A stretch of 36,702 nt of DNA from Dyella ginsengisoli LA-4 (GCF_000334915.1 NZ_AMSF01000079.1:1-36702); one strand, 5' to 3'. Positions 25,071 through 34,606 are shown, counted from the stretch's first letter. The notes: a model not told the origin generated them from the letters alone. A program made the numbers and translations.

Positions 25071-28000
25071 CTAGGAGCCAGCGATCACGACGCGGTCCCG
25101 GCCCGTCTCCTTGGCTCGATACAGGGCGGCATCGGCTGACGCGATCAGCTCTGCAGGGTTCGCAGTCACGGACGGTACTTCGGCCGCAACGCCAATGCTG
25201 ATCGTCACGTGGGGTGCGGCCTGGTTCGCGACGTGCTCGATCTGGAGCGACCTCACGGCATCGAGCAGGCCGGCGGCCACACGCTGCGCGCCGGCAGGCG
25301 GCGTATCAGGGAGGAGCAGCACGAATTCTTCGCCGCCGTAGCGGGCCACGACATCGATCGTGCGCTCCACGCCACTAGCCAGGGCCTGCGCGACCGCCAC
25401 CAGGGTGGCGTCGCCGTGCTGGTGCCCGTACTGGTCGTTGAATCCCTTGAAATAGTCGATGTCGACCAAGAGGATCGACAGCCACGCACCGCGCCGCTGG
25501 TGGTCCGCCCAGGCGTGCGCGAAGGCCTCGTCGAAGCGCCGCCGGTTCGCCAGCCCGGTCAAGCCGTCGATCGCCGCCAACCGCTCCAGGATGGCGTTGA
25601 GGCGCTGCAGTTCCTCGGTGCGTTCGGCGACCTTGTTCTCCAGGTTGCGATGCGTGTCGAGCAGGTGGAGATGGGTGCGAACCCGGGCCACCAGCTCGGC
25701 CTTGGCAACCGGTTTGGTCAGGTAGTCGCTCGCGCCGCTCTCGAAGCCGCTGAGCCGATCCGCCAGTTGCGTCCGTGCCGACAGATAAATCACCGGCAGG
25801 TCGGCGGGACGGTGCGCCTGCCGCAGTTGACGACAGACTTCGAAACCGGACATGCGCGGCATCATGACGTCGAGGAGCACGAGATCCGGCGTCGTGTCCG
25901 CGAACGCCGCCAACGCCTCCTCACCCCCGGAGGCTTCCACGACGTGGTAGTCCTCGAGCAGCAAGTGGTTGCGCAACACCTGGCGGTTGATCGGCTCGTC
26001 GTCGACCACCAGCACCGTGAACCGCTCCGATGGCACGTCCCCGGACTGCACCGAATGCCCGCCGGGCCCTGACGCCTCCTGTTTCTGCGGTAACGCCGCC
26101 TCCCATGCGTCGGCCTCCTCGACGGCACGCATGGATGGCTGCGCTCCGGCGACCGCCGCAACATCATCGCGAGCGGCCTGGCTTGCGGCCACGGGCAAGG
26201 TGAACGAAAACGTCGAGCCCACGCCCGGCGTGGATTCGAGCGTCAGCGCGCCCCCGTGCAACTCGACCAATTGCCGGCTGACCGCGAGACCGAGTCCGGT
26301 CCCGCCGAACCGCCGGGTCGCCCCGCCGTCGACCTGCTCGAAGGACAGGAACACCCGCTCCTGATCCTCCGGCGCGATGCCGATGCCGGTGTCACGCACC
26401 GACAGCACGACCCACCCGGGCGCATCGCCGCTGTCCGCCATCGCGGCCGTCACGGTCACGCTGCCCGAGTCGGTGAACTTGATCGCGTTGCCGACCAGGT
26501 TGAAGAGCACCTGCTCGATACGCCCCTCGTCCGCGTCCACCAGCGGAAAATCCGCCGGCACCTCGTTCACCAGCGCGAGCTGCTTCCCCCGTGCCGAGGG
26601 GCGCGAGAGGGCCAGCACCACCTCGACCAGCGGATGCAGGTCGACCGCGCTGCGCTCGAGCGCCACCGTGTGGTGCTTGAGCTTGGAGAAGTCGAGCAGG
26701 TCGTTGATCAGCGTGCTCAAACGGCGCCCGCTCGCGATGATCATCGAGAGATTGCTGCGGGTCGCCTCGGGCAACGTGCCGGTGACCCCGTCGGCGAGCG
26801 ATTCGGCGATGCCGATCATGCCGTGCAACGGGGTGCGCAGCTCGTGGGAGGTATTGGCGAGGAAGTCGTCCTTGAGCCGGTCGATGCGCCGCAACTGGTC
26901 GTTGATCGCCTCTTCCCGCTCCGCGCGCCGACGCTGCGCCTCGGCGCGGCGGTAGAGCCCGATCACCAGCGCCGCCAGCATCGAGAACGCCAGGCAGGCG
27001 TAGAGGGTGTAGGCCCACCAGGTCTTCCACGGCGGCGGCAGCACGGTCAGCTGGAGGGCCGATCGAGGCTTGCCCCAGTCTTCGCCAAAAGGCGCCGCCT
27101 TGATCAGGAACCGGTAGGTTCCGCCGGGAAGATTGGTATAGGTCGCGGTATGGCGACCGGCCGAGGTCTCGAGCCACTCGTTGTCCCAACCCTCGAGCCG
27201 GTAGGCATACCGCGTCGCCGCGGGACGCCCGAAATCGAGCTCCGCGAGCTCGAAGCTGACCAGGTTCTCGCGATGGCCGAGGGTGAGCTGCTTGCTGGTG
27301 GTGATCGACTGGTCGAGGCGAAAGGCGCCATCCGCCTCGCCCGACTTCCGACCCGCGCCGGGGCGAGCGATCTCCACCGGACGATTGAACAGCTCGAGCC
27401 CGGTGAGCACCACGTTCGGCGCGCTCGTCCTGGCGGCGGGTTTGAACGACGGATCGAAGATCGAGAAGCCGTTGGCGGTGGCGATGGCGAGCCGGCCGTC
27501 AGCGAGTTCCGTCACGCCATGGAACGAGATCTCCGATGACGGCAGCCCGTCCTCGGCGCGTTGCGTGGTCGCACGACCGGTGTCGACGTCGAGCAGGCTG
27601 AGGCCCCGGGTGGTGCCCACCCAGAGCCGGCCCGCCGCATCGAAACACAATGAGGAAATATTGTCGCTGCCGAGACCCTCGGCCACCCCATAGCGTTGCC
27701 AGTGGTTGCCCTTGCCGAGGTGGCGGTAGAGCCCGGTATTGGTGCCGGCCCACAGCCGGCCCTGGCGATCGGCGAGCAACACGTTGACGCGCATCGACCC
27801 GAGGCTGTCGGGAATCTGCGGGTCCGGTCGGAACTTGGTCCAGGTGCGGGTGGCCGGGTCGAGGGAATACAGCCCGTTGAGGAAGCTGCCGACCCAGACC
27901 AGGCCATCGGGCGTCTCGGCAACGTCGAAGATCGTCGCCAGGACGCCGCCGTCGGGATCCCCTTTGATGACCGCTGGGTGGCTGATCTTTCCAGTCGCCG

Positions 28001-29474
28001 GATCGATGGCATCGAAGCCGTGCTCGAGCGCGACCCAGATCGTGCCGTCGCGCGCCTCGCGCACGGCATACACCGCGTCATTGAAGAGGCTGCCGGGATC
28101 GCCCTTCCTGGCGCGATGGTGGATCCATCGATCGCGCTGCGGATCGTAGAGGTCGAGGCCCGCGTCCGCCGTCCCGACCCAAACCCGATCGGCGCTATCG
28201 ACCAGTATGGCCTGCGTCGCATCGCTGGCCAGGCTGCCGGGATCGGCAGGGTCGTGGCGGTACTGGCGCCAACTGTCCGTCGCCGGATCGAACCGAACCA
28301 CGCCGCCACCGTTGGTCGCGATCCACAGGCTGCCGTCCTTCCGCTGCCCCACCGCCCAGGTGTTGTTGTCCGGCAGGGCTCCGGGGCGACCCGGATCGAC
28401 CTGGTAGTTGCGAAACGCCTGGTGGCGGCGATCGAGACGGCTCGCGCCGAGATCGGTGCCGATCCACAACACCCCGCCGCGGTCGATGAGCAGCGCCGAC
28501 GTGTAAGGCGACAGCAAGCTGGAACGCTGGGTGGGCCGGTGTCGGAACACGCGCGTCCGTCCCGTTCCGGGATCGAACAGTTCGAGGCCTTCTCCCGGCA
28601 CCGACAGCCACAGGCCCTCGTCGGCAGCGACCATGTCGCGCACGGCGCCGTGCGGTGCGCCGGGGTGCACGATCGCTCGACCGGCGTTGCGATCCCATTC
28701 CACCAGACCGCTCGACGTCCCGAGCCACAGCCGGCCGCGGGCATCTTCGGCCAGTCGACGGATCCGCCGATCCACCGTCGACGCACCGCCTTGCGAACTG
28801 CCCAGCACCTCCTCGAAGTGCTTCGTGGCCGGATCGAAGCGGTACAGACCGTGACCGGCACCTGCGACCCATAGCGTCCCGTCGCGCGTCGTCAACAGGT
28901 CGTCGACGCGACTCCCGCGCAAGGCTCCCACGGCCTTCGGATCCGGGAGGAAGCGCGAGAACGCGCCCGACTTGAGATCGAGGACCGCGACGCCCGCGTT
29001 CCTGGTGCCGATCCACAAGCGTCGATCGCCTTCAAAGGCGAGTGCCGTCAACGCGTCGCTTTGGAGGCCCGTCGGATGGTCCGGCTGGGCACGCCACACG
29101 TCGAAGCGGTCATGCGCCATGTCGTAGCGCGCCAGGCCCCCGCCCAGCGTGGCGATCCACAGCCGCCCCGAGGCATCGACGGCCAGGGCTCGAACATCGT
29201 TGTGCGGCAGGCTATGCGGGTCGCTCGCACGATGAATGTAGGTCCGCACCTCATGGCCGTCGTAGCGGCTCAGTCCCTCGGGGCCCGCCACCCAGATGAA
29301 CCCGAACCCATCCTGCGCGATCGCCGACACCGAGTTGTCGATGAGACCGTCATCGACGGTCAGGTTCTCGAACCGCGGCGCTTCCTGCGCGAACGCCGGA
29401 CCGCAGGCGAGCAGCACCGCGAAGCAGGCCGCCCGGATACATCCCATCCACGTCGGTCGCCGGTTCCGATACAC
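25071..29474 (-). CDS. Periplasmic-propeller hybrid histidine kinase with REC and GGEEF diguanylate cyclase
   Basis: 1467 residues from GTG 29474, chosen because GGAGGAG stands 6 nt in front, whereas ATG 29510 has only pyrimidines upstream. Order: signal peptide (GCIRAACFAVLLACGPAFA); two Reg_prop beta-propellers (about 35-690, repeats such as GRLWIATLGGGLARYD and LWIGTRNAGVAVLD); Y_Y_Y domain (about 735-800); one membrane helix (about 815-838); HisKA with FLANTSHELRTPLHG (His near 877); HATPase with NLVGNAIKFTD, VRDTGIGI and FGGTGLGLAVS; receiver with VLLDVMMPRMSG (Asp near 1201) and DYLTKPV; GGDEF domain with ARYGGEEF (near 1379). RTID lies exactly 5 residues before GGEEF, an inhibitory I-site, so the cyclase looks active and product-controlled. 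It couples an external signal, perhaps a glycan, to c-di-GMP. No separate regulator gene is adjacent. Confidence 0.95.
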   Translation of the reverse strand: MYRNRRPTWMGCIRAACFAVLLACGPAFAQEAPRFENLTVDDGLIDNSVSAIAQDGFGFIWVAGPEGLSRYDGHEVRTYIHRASDPHSLPHNDVRALAVDASGRLWIATLGGGLARYDMAHDRFDVWRAQPDHPTGLQSDALTALAFEGDRRLWIGTRNAGVAVLDLKSGAFSRFLPDPKAVGALRGSRVDDLLTTRDGTLWVAGAGHGLYRFDPATKHFEEVLGSSQGGASTVDRRIRRLAEDARGRLWLGTSSGLVEWDRNAGRAIVHPGAPHGAVRDMVAADEGLWLSVPGEGLELFDPGTGRTRVFRHRPTQRSSLLSPYTSALLIDRGGVLWIGTDLGASRLDRRHQAFRNYQVDPGRPGALPDNNTWAVGQRKDGSLWIATNGGGVVRFDPATDSWRQYRHDPADPGSLASDATQAILVDSADRVWVGTADAGLDLYDPQRDRWIHHRARKGDPGSLFNDAVYAVREARDGTIWVALEHGFDAIDPATGKISHPAVIKGDPDGGVLATIFDVAETPDGLVWVGSFLNGLYSLDPATRTWTKFRPDPQIPDSLGSMRVNVLLADRQGRLWAGTNTGLYRHLGKGNHWQRYGVAEGLGSDNISSLCFDAAGRLWVGTTRGLSLLDVDTGRATTQRAEDGLPSSEISFHGVTELADGRLAIATANGFSIFDPSFKPAARTSAPNVVLTGLELFNRPVEIARPGAGRKSGEADGAFRLDQSITTSKQLTLGHRENLVSFELAELDFGRPAATRYAYRLEGWDNEWLETSAGRHTATYTNLPGGTYRFLIKAAPFGEDWGKPRSALQLTVLPPPWKTWWAYTLYACLAFSMLAALVIGLYRRAEAQRRRAEREEAINDQLRRIDRLKDDFLANTSHELRTPLHGMIGIAESLADGVTGTLPEATRSNLSMIIASGRRLSTLINDLLDFSKLKHHTVALERSAVDLHPLVEVVLALSRPSARGKQLALVNEVPADFPLVDADEGRIEQVLFNLVGNAIKFTDSGSVTVTAAMADSGDAPGWVVLSVRDTGIGIAPEDQERVFLSFEQVDGGATRRFGGTGLGLAVSRQLVELHGGALTLESTPGVGSTFSFTLPVAASQAARDDVAAVAGAQPSMRAVEEADAWEAALPQKQEASGPGGHSVQSGDVPSERFTVLVVDDEPINRQVLRNHLLLEDYHVVEASGGEEALAAFADTTPDLVLLDVMMPRMSGFEVCRQLRQAHRPADLPVIYLSARTQLADRLSGFESGASDYLTKPVAKAELVARVRTHLHLLDTHRNLENKVAERTEELQRLNAILERLAAIDGLTGLANRRRFDEAFAHAWADHQRRGAWLSILLVDIDYFKGFNDQYGHQHGDATLVAVAQALASGVERTIDVVARYGGEEFVLLLPDTPPAGAQRVAAGLLDAVRSLQIEHVANQAAPHVTISIGVAAEVPSVTANPAELIASADAALYRAKETGRDRVVIAGS

Positions 29475-29621
29475 GCGCGACTCCTCCCCCTCTTGCTGGA
29501 TCCACAGCATAAGGGAGGGAGGGAATGAAGCGATCCCCTAGCGAACCGGCATCGCGCTGATCTCGCGCATTGGCGCAGCGTCAAAGACTGCAGGCATCCC
29601 GAAGGAAAAAGCAGCGGAAAT

Positions 29622-29704
29622 GGGGACGTGGCGAATCAACTTCGTCGAGCACTTCGGCCGACCATGGCAATGCGCCGCATTTGATTGGCCACGTCCCCTT
29701 TTTT
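29622..29704 (+). terminator. Long inverted repeat with T run, repeat-like
   Basis: GGGGACGTGGCGAATCAA (29622-29639) pairs with TTGATTGGCCACGTCCCC (29681-29698) apart from one mismatch, and TTTTTT follows on the plus strand. An inner palindrome AATGCGCCGCATT lies just before the right arm. It resembles intergenic palindromes found next to REP-associated transposases; no transposase is present here. Terminator action is inferred from the stem plus T run. Confidence 0.5.
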
Positions 29705-29829
29705 AATTGGCGGGATCTCTCCAGGGTGCCGCGCCGCACCGAGGCGCGCCTGCCGGATATCGTGCCAACCCGTGCCAAGAAGCGGCTGCGGCCGAACGGG
29801 CTCCGACGAACAAGCGCCCTCGCCGTAGA

Positions 29830-29880
29830 GAACAGGGATCAGCGTCGCCTCTCAAGAGAGTGCACTCTTCGCCCTCTTTT
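29830..29880. repeat. REP-like palindrome, divergent copy
   Basis: AACAGGGATCAGCGTCGCCTC is followed by TC, AAGAGAGTGCACTCTT and CGCCCTCTTTT. Arms and the GTGCACTC block match the family; the left arm is partly decayed. Confidence 0.5.
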
Positions 29881-29905
29881 CACAGTGAGAGCGCACGTTC
29901 TTCCG

Positions 29906-29966
29906 GATTCCGCGCATCGAGAACCCGGCGCGACGCGCGTCCGGCCGCGGAGCCAGTGAACCTGAT
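29906..29966. repeat. Dispersed repeat R2, copy 2
   Basis: Shares GATTCCGCG, TCGAGAAC, GTCCGGCC and AGTGAACCTG at identical spacing with 21513-21574. The left stem arm is degraded here (CCGGCGCGACGCGC), so the hairpin is lost. It lies 62 nt upstream of the propeller protein gene. Confidence 0.65.
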
Positions 29967-30027
29967 CCGGTTAACTGGCAAAGTGCATGGATTGAGCGCT
30001 TCAACCTGCTGCCCCAGGAGCCCCCCC

Positions 30028-33000
30028 ATGCGTCTGCGCCATCGCCTCGCCCTGCTCACCCTCGGGATCACCACGGCGCTGGCCGCGCAGGCCTCCGTCG
30101 ATCCGTCGCTGTACCAGGACCTGCACTGGCGCCTGATCGGCCCCTTCCGCGGCGGGCGCGTGCTGACCGTGGCGGGCGTGCCGGGCGACAACCGGCACTT
30201 CTATTTCGGCGCGGTGGACGGCGGCGTCTGGGCCACCCAGGACGCCGGTCGCACGTGGCAGCCGATCTTCGACGACGAGAAGGTCGGTTCGATCGGCGCG
30301 CTGGCGGTGGCGCCGTCCGACCCGAAGACGCTCTACGTGGGCACCGGCGAAGCCGACATGCGCTCGGACATCGCGCACGGCAACGGCATGTACAAGAGCA
30401 CCGACGGCGGCAGGCACTGGTCGCACATCGGGCTGGAAGACAGCCGGCAGATCGCCAGCGTGCTGGTCGACCCGCGCGATCCGAACGTGGTGTTCGTCGC
30501 CTCGCTCGGCCATGCCTACGGCCCGAATGCCGAACGCGGCGTGTTCCGCTCGCGCGACGGTGGCAAGAGCTGGCGCAAGGTGCTGTTCAAGAACGACGAC
30601 ACCGGCGCGATCGACCTGGCCTTCAAGCCCGGCGATCCGGACACGATCTACGCCGCGCTGTGGCAGACCCGCCGCCCGCCGTGGAGCGTCTACCCTCCCT
30701 CGGCCGGCCCGGGCAGCGGGCTGTACGTATCGCACGACGGCGGCGAGCACTGGACCCAGCTGCAGGGCAACGGCTTTGCGGCCCATCCCGGCCGCATCGG
30801 CATCGCGGTGGCGCCGAGCGAACCGGACCGGGTGTACGCCCTGGTCGATGCGCCGGCCGGCGAAGGCGGCCTGTACCGCTCCGACGACGGCGGCGCGCAC
30901 TGGAAGCACCTGACGTCCGATCAGCGCATCTGGCAACGCGGCTGGTATTTCTGCCGGCTCACGGTGGACCCGAAGAACGCCGACCGCGTCTACGTGATGA
31001 ACACCATCGTGCTGCGCTCCGACGACGGCGGAAAAACGTTCATCGCGCTCAAGGGCGACCCTACCGGCGACGACTTCCACCAGATGTGGATCGACCCGAC
31101 CGACGCCGACCGACAGATCCTCGGCGTCGACCAGGGCGCACTGGTCACGCTCAACGGCGGCAAGACCTGGAGCAGCTGGTACAACCAGCCCACCGCGCAG
31201 ATCTACCACGTGGCCACCGACAACCGTTTCCCGTACTGGGTGTACGGCGCGCAGCAGGATTCCGGCGCGGTGGCGCTGCCCAGCCGCACCGGCAACGGCG
31301 ACGGCATCACCATGGAGCAGTTCCACGAGGTCACCGCCGGCGGCGAGAGCGACATGATCGCGCCGGATCCGGACGACCCCGACATCGTCTACGGCGGCCG
31401 GGTGGACAAGCTGGACACCCGCACCGAACAGACCCGCAGCGTCGATCCCACCCTCGCCTACCCCGCCGCGCACTACCGTGCCGCGTGGACGCTGCCGCTG
31501 GCCTTCTCCAAGCGCGACCACAAGGTGCTGTACTTCGCCAACCAGCGCCTGTTCCGCACCGACGACGGCGGCGAGCACTGGGCGCCGATCAGCCCCGACC
31601 TGACCCGCGTGGACGCCGGCGTGCCGGCCAACCTCGACGCCCCCACCGCGGCCGACGACAGCCACCTCGACAAGCGCCGCGGCGTGATCTACACCATCGC
31701 GCCCTCACCGCTCGACGCCAAGGCGCTGTGGGTGGGCACCGACGACGGCCTGGTCTGGCGCAGCAACGACGAGGGCGCGCACTGGCAGCAGGTCACGCCG
31801 CAGGTGCTCACGCCGTGGTCGAAGGTGGCCGGCATCGAGCCCTCGCACTTCGACGCGAACACCGCCTACCTGGCGATCGACCGCCATCGGCTGGACGACG
31901 ACACGCCCTACCTCTACCGCACCACCGACGGCGGTAAGGCCTGGACGCGCATCGACGCCGGCATCCCGCGCGACAGCTTCGTCAACGTGGTGCGCGAGGA
32001 CCCGCACCACCGCGGCCTGCTCTACGCCGGCACGGAACGGGGCATCTACGTCTCGTTCGACGACGGCGCGCACTGGCAAGCGCTGCAGCAGAACCTGCCG
32101 ATGACCTCGGTGCGCGACATCGACGTGCACGGGGACGACCTGGTGATCGCCACCCACGGCCGCGGCTTCTGGATCATGGACAACGTCAGCGCGCTGCGGC
32201 AGATGGCCGGCCTGCACGCGGACACGGCGACCCTGTTCAGGCCGGCCGACGCCATCCGCGTTCGCCGCGCCAGCTTCACCGGCACGCCGTTCCCGAAGGA
32301 CGAGCCCATGGCGGCCAATCCGCCGGACGGCGCCATGATTGACTACGCGCTACCGAAGACGGTGAAGGGCGCGGTGACGCTCACCGTGTTCGATGCCCAG
32401 GGCAAGCCGGTGCGCAGTTTCAGCAGCGCCGAGCCGGTGACCACGCCCGATCCGGCCAAGCTCGCCGTGGCCCCGGAGTGGGTGCCGGCACCGATGCGCC
32501 TGTCCACCGCACCGGGTATGCATCGCTTCGTGTGGGATCTGCACTACCCGTCGCAGCTGCCCGCCGAACCCGGCAGTCCGCAGGAGAAAAGCGGCGTCTG
32601 GGCACCGCCCGGCCAGTACACCGTGGAGCTGCAGGTGAACGGTCAGCGCTACCGGCAGCCGCTGCAGGTCAAGCCCGACCCGCGTGTGCGAGTGTCCCCG
32701 GACGCGCTGCAGCGCGAGTTCGCACTGGCGCGCAAGGTGGAGCAAGCCTCGGCGCGCGCCGCCCGCGCCAGCGCCGAAGCGGGCAAGCTGCTCAAGGCAC
32801 TGGACGCCCTGCCGCCGACCACGCTGCATGCCCAGGTCGAAGCACTGATGGCCAAGGCGCAGGACCTGTCCGGCGTGGTCGTGCATCCCGACCCGCGCAA
32901 CTCGATGGGCACCCCACCGCGACGCACCGACAGCCTGCGCGCCCTGTCGATGAACCTGGCCAAGCTGCAACAGGCGGTCGACGGCGCCGACGCCGACCCC

Positions 33001-33144
33001 AGCCAGGATGCGAAGGCATCGTATGCCGAACTGTCGACGACGCTGGATGCCACGATCGAGGCATGGCAGCGGTTGAAGAGCAGCGATCTGGCCGACCTCA
33101 ATGCCCGGCTGAAGGCGGCTGGCGCCAAACCGATAGCGCTGTAG
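30028..33144 (+). CDS. Secreted beta-propeller protein of the sortilin/VPS10 (BNR repeat) type
   Basis: 1038 residues from ATG 30028, with CAGGAG and a 7-nt spacer; the open frame upstream crosses repeats and is not coding. MRLRHRLALLTLGITTALAA is the signal peptide. Many Asp-box/BNR-like repeats follow (ATQDAGRTWQPIF, STDGGRHWSHIG, SRDGGKSWRKVLF, SHDGGEHWTQL, SDDGGAHWKHL), forming one or two propellers over about residues 25-730. The C-terminal part has an Ig-like section (VTLTVFDAQGKPVRSF) and a helical region (ALARKVEQASARAARASAEA). Bacterial members are exported and called glycosyl hydrolases or sialidase-like in annotation without proof; catalytic residues cannot be assigned. Not in an operon. 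A complete REP-like palindrome follows 15 nt after the stop. Confidence 0.9.
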   Translation: MRLRHRLALLTLGITTALAAQASVDPSLYQDLHWRLIGPFRGGRVLTVAGVPGDNRHFYFGAVDGGVWATQDAGRTWQPIFDDEKVGSIGALAVAPSDPKTLYVGTGEADMRSDIAHGNGMYKSTDGGRHWSHIGLEDSRQIASVLVDPRDPNVVFVASLGHAYGPNAERGVFRSRDGGKSWRKVLFKNDDTGAIDLAFKPGDPDTIYAALWQTRRPPWSVYPPSAGPGSGLYVSHDGGEHWTQLQGNGFAAHPGRIGIAVAPSEPDRVYALVDAPAGEGGLYRSDDGGAHWKHLTSDQRIWQRGWYFCRLTVDPKNADRVYVMNTIVLRSDDGGKTFIALKGDPTGDDFHQMWIDPTDADRQILGVDQGALVTLNGGKTWSSWYNQPTAQIYHVATDNRFPYWVYGAQQDSGAVALPSRTGNGDGITMEQFHEVTAGGESDMIAPDPDDPDIVYGGRVDKLDTRTEQTRSVDPTLAYPAAHYRAAWTLPLAFSKRDHKVLYFANQRLFRTDDGGEHWAPISPDLTRVDAGVPANLDAPTAADDSHLDKRRGVIYTIAPSPLDAKALWVGTDDGLVWRSNDEGAHWQQVTPQVLTPWSKVAGIEPSHFDANTAYLAIDRHRLDDDTPYLYRTTDGGKAWTRIDAGIPRDSFVNVVREDPHHRGLLYAGTERGIYVSFDDGAHWQALQQNLPMTSVRDIDVHGDDLVIATHGRGFWIMDNVSALRQMAGLHADTATLFRPADAIRVRRASFTGTPFPKDEPMAANPPDGAMIDYALPKTVKGAVTLTVFDAQGKPVRSFSSAEPVTTPDPAKLAVAPEWVPAPMRLSTAPGMHRFVWDLHYPSQLPAEPGSPQEKSGVWAPPGQYTVELQVNGQRYRQPLQVKPDPRVRVSPDALQREFALARKVEQASARAARASAEAGKLLKALDALPPTTLHAQVEALMAKAQDLSGVVVHPDPRNSMGTPPRRTDSLRALSMNLAKLQQAVDGADADPSQDAKASYAELSTTLDATIEAWQRLKSSDLADLNARLKAAGAKPIAL

Positions 33145-33159
33145 CAAAAGCAAAGCTGC

Positions 33160-33212
33160 AAAACCGGGGTCAAAGTGCACTTTCTCGGAAAGTCGACTCT
33201 GGCCCCGGTTTT
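33160..33212. repeat. REP-like palindrome, best-preserved copy
   Basis: Left arm AAAACCGGGGTCAAAGTGCA then CTTTC, loop TCG, right arm GAAAGTCGACTCTGGCCCCG then GTTTT. The arms pair almost throughout; the left one carries GTGCAC where the right one carries GTCGAC, an asymmetry seen in the other copies too. It lies 15 nt after the propeller gene stop and can act as a terminator. Confidence 0.75.
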
Positions 33213-33271
33213 GGCGGTGTGCACCTCGTCTCCCTGCCAGTCAGAACCACCGGCAGGCTAGGTTGAACACC

Positions 33272-33319
33272 CTGGTCAATTTTCAGCGAGCAGAACCCTG
33301 TTTTGCTGGTCAATTTTCA
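33272..33319. mobile_element. Possible IS21-type end fragment (direct repeats)
   Basis: CTGGTCAATTTTCA occurs twice, at 33272-33285 and 33306-33319, 34 nt apart, with a third partial GTCAATT at 33340. Repeated TGGTCAATTTT blocks are typical of IS21-family ends. No transposase is present, so this would be a remnant. It marks the border between high-GC resident DNA and the lower-GC restriction-modification operon. Confidence 0.4.
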
Positions 33320-33433
33320 ACGCGCGCCAACAGCTCGGCGTCAATTCAGCTATGCAGATATCATCGCTGCAGGCCCCTTAGATCAAGATCGTGTGCATGG
33401 CACCGCGACGACGGCCTCCGTGAGCTCCTACAA

Positions 33434-34594
33434 CTAAAAGGCACTTAACCAAGCATCAAGCTCCGGAACTCCCCTGATCCCATGTCTAACCAGAAGTCTC
33501 ACGATGTCGACGGCAGAGATTAGCAAGACAGGATGCTTATCCTCCTTGATCTCCTGATAAGCCTGAGATGCGACAAATGAAGTCGTGACAAGGACGCCAA
33601 ACTGACGGTGACGCAGCCGCGATATCAATCGCGAGAGTTCCTTGACACCGACTGACTTTGTAGGGTGGTAGCACTTCGCTTCCAGCGCGAAGTCGACCAA
33701 AATTGAGGATGCACCTTCACCAACTCGGTAACGACCCACTGCGTCCCTTCCCCCATCACGCATCGCACGGGTCATATCGATTCCTGCGATGGCCGGCAGC
33801 ATCATTTGAGCCAAGCGCGCGGCACATGCCTCGAAGCGGTAAGGGTCATCTCTGAAGTAAGTATGTATGCGCGCGAGAACTGCGTTGCCGAAAGCATCGG
33901 ATGGTAGTTGCTCACTGCGCGTCCGATATTCAAGCGCTCGCGGCGCCTTCAATGGAAAGAACGCACCGTTTTCGACCCAGGCTCTCCAGACAGCTGGGCA
34001 AGACGGCCCTAACGGGTTGCCGCTTGCCGCGTCAGCTATCCATTGACGACTGATAACAGGCGCATCGAGGATCGTAAAAGTCGCTCGATAGTTCTGGAAC
34101 CGGCTCCCGTTGCGAAGCCGCCAGACTGCAACTAAGTCACTGTTCTGGTCTCGACTTTCGCTCCCCGGCACTGCCAGCCCAAGAAAGACTACGTCACGCC
34201 CAGCGCCGCCCTTGGCGAAAATCAAAACAGGTGGTACGCCGATGCGTTTATCAACGCCTCCGTGAGCTTGATCGAACATGTTCTTCAGCAAAAAATTTCC
34301 GTAGCGGGGCGTGTCGTGCAAGCCACTGCCTGGGAGCTTGTTGTCTCCGAAGTAAGTGAACTGGCCGACCTCCTTGTCGATTTCATCTGGCCAATCCGGA
34401 TCATCCTGGCCAGTAGTGAGTACCACCAGTCTAGGCCGATGCTTCGTGCCAACGATACGGAAGCCACCCTGGTTGCTCACCGGGAGCAACAGGTGCAGGG
34501 GATCATCTCCTGCATTACCCTTCCGCCCCCCCTGATACAGGCAGTCCACAAAGAGATCCGCGGTCGAGAGCTGATCGTTGGAAATTTTCCTCAA
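33434..34594 (-). CDS. Restriction endonuclease, AspBHI-like N-terminus plus Mrr/PD-(D/E)XK C-terminus
   Basis: 386 residues from TTG 34594, with GGAG and a 6-nt spacer lying in the 12-nt gap after the methyltransferase stop. The N-terminal about 220 residues (LFVDCLYQGG, GQFTYFGDNKLPG, HDTPRYGNFLLKNMFD) resemble the DNA-recognition domain described for AspBHI-type enzymes. The C-terminal part has the nuclease signature GGRDAVGRY (Asp284) and VDFALEAKCY (Glu305, Lys307), then an Mrr-like strand-helix order (FGVLVTTSFVASQAYQEI). It should cut unmodified or wrongly modified DNA. Third gene of the vsr-methyltransferase operon, reading leftward. GC is clearly below that of the flanks, in line with transfer. 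Confidence 0.82.
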   Translation of the reverse strand: MRKISNDQLSTADLFVDCLYQGGRKGNAGDDPLHLLLPVSNQGGFRIVGTKHRPRLVVLTTGQDDPDWPDEIDKEVGQFTYFGDNKLPGSGLHDTPRYGNFLLKNMFDQAHGGVDKRIGVPPVLIFAKGGAGRDVVFLGLAVPGSESRDQNSDLVAVWRLRNGSRFQNYRATFTILDAPVISRQWIADAASGNPLGPSCPAVWRAWVENGAFFPLKAPRALEYRTRSEQLPSDAFGNAVLARIHTYFRDDPYRFEACAARLAQMMLPAIAGIDMTRAMRDGGRDAVGRYRVGEGASSILVDFALEAKCYHPTKSVGVKELSRLISRLRHRQFGVLVTTSFVASQAYQEIKEDKHPVLLISAVDIVRLLVRHGIRGVPELDAWLSAF

Positions 34595-34606
34595 TGTGGA
34601 CTCCGA

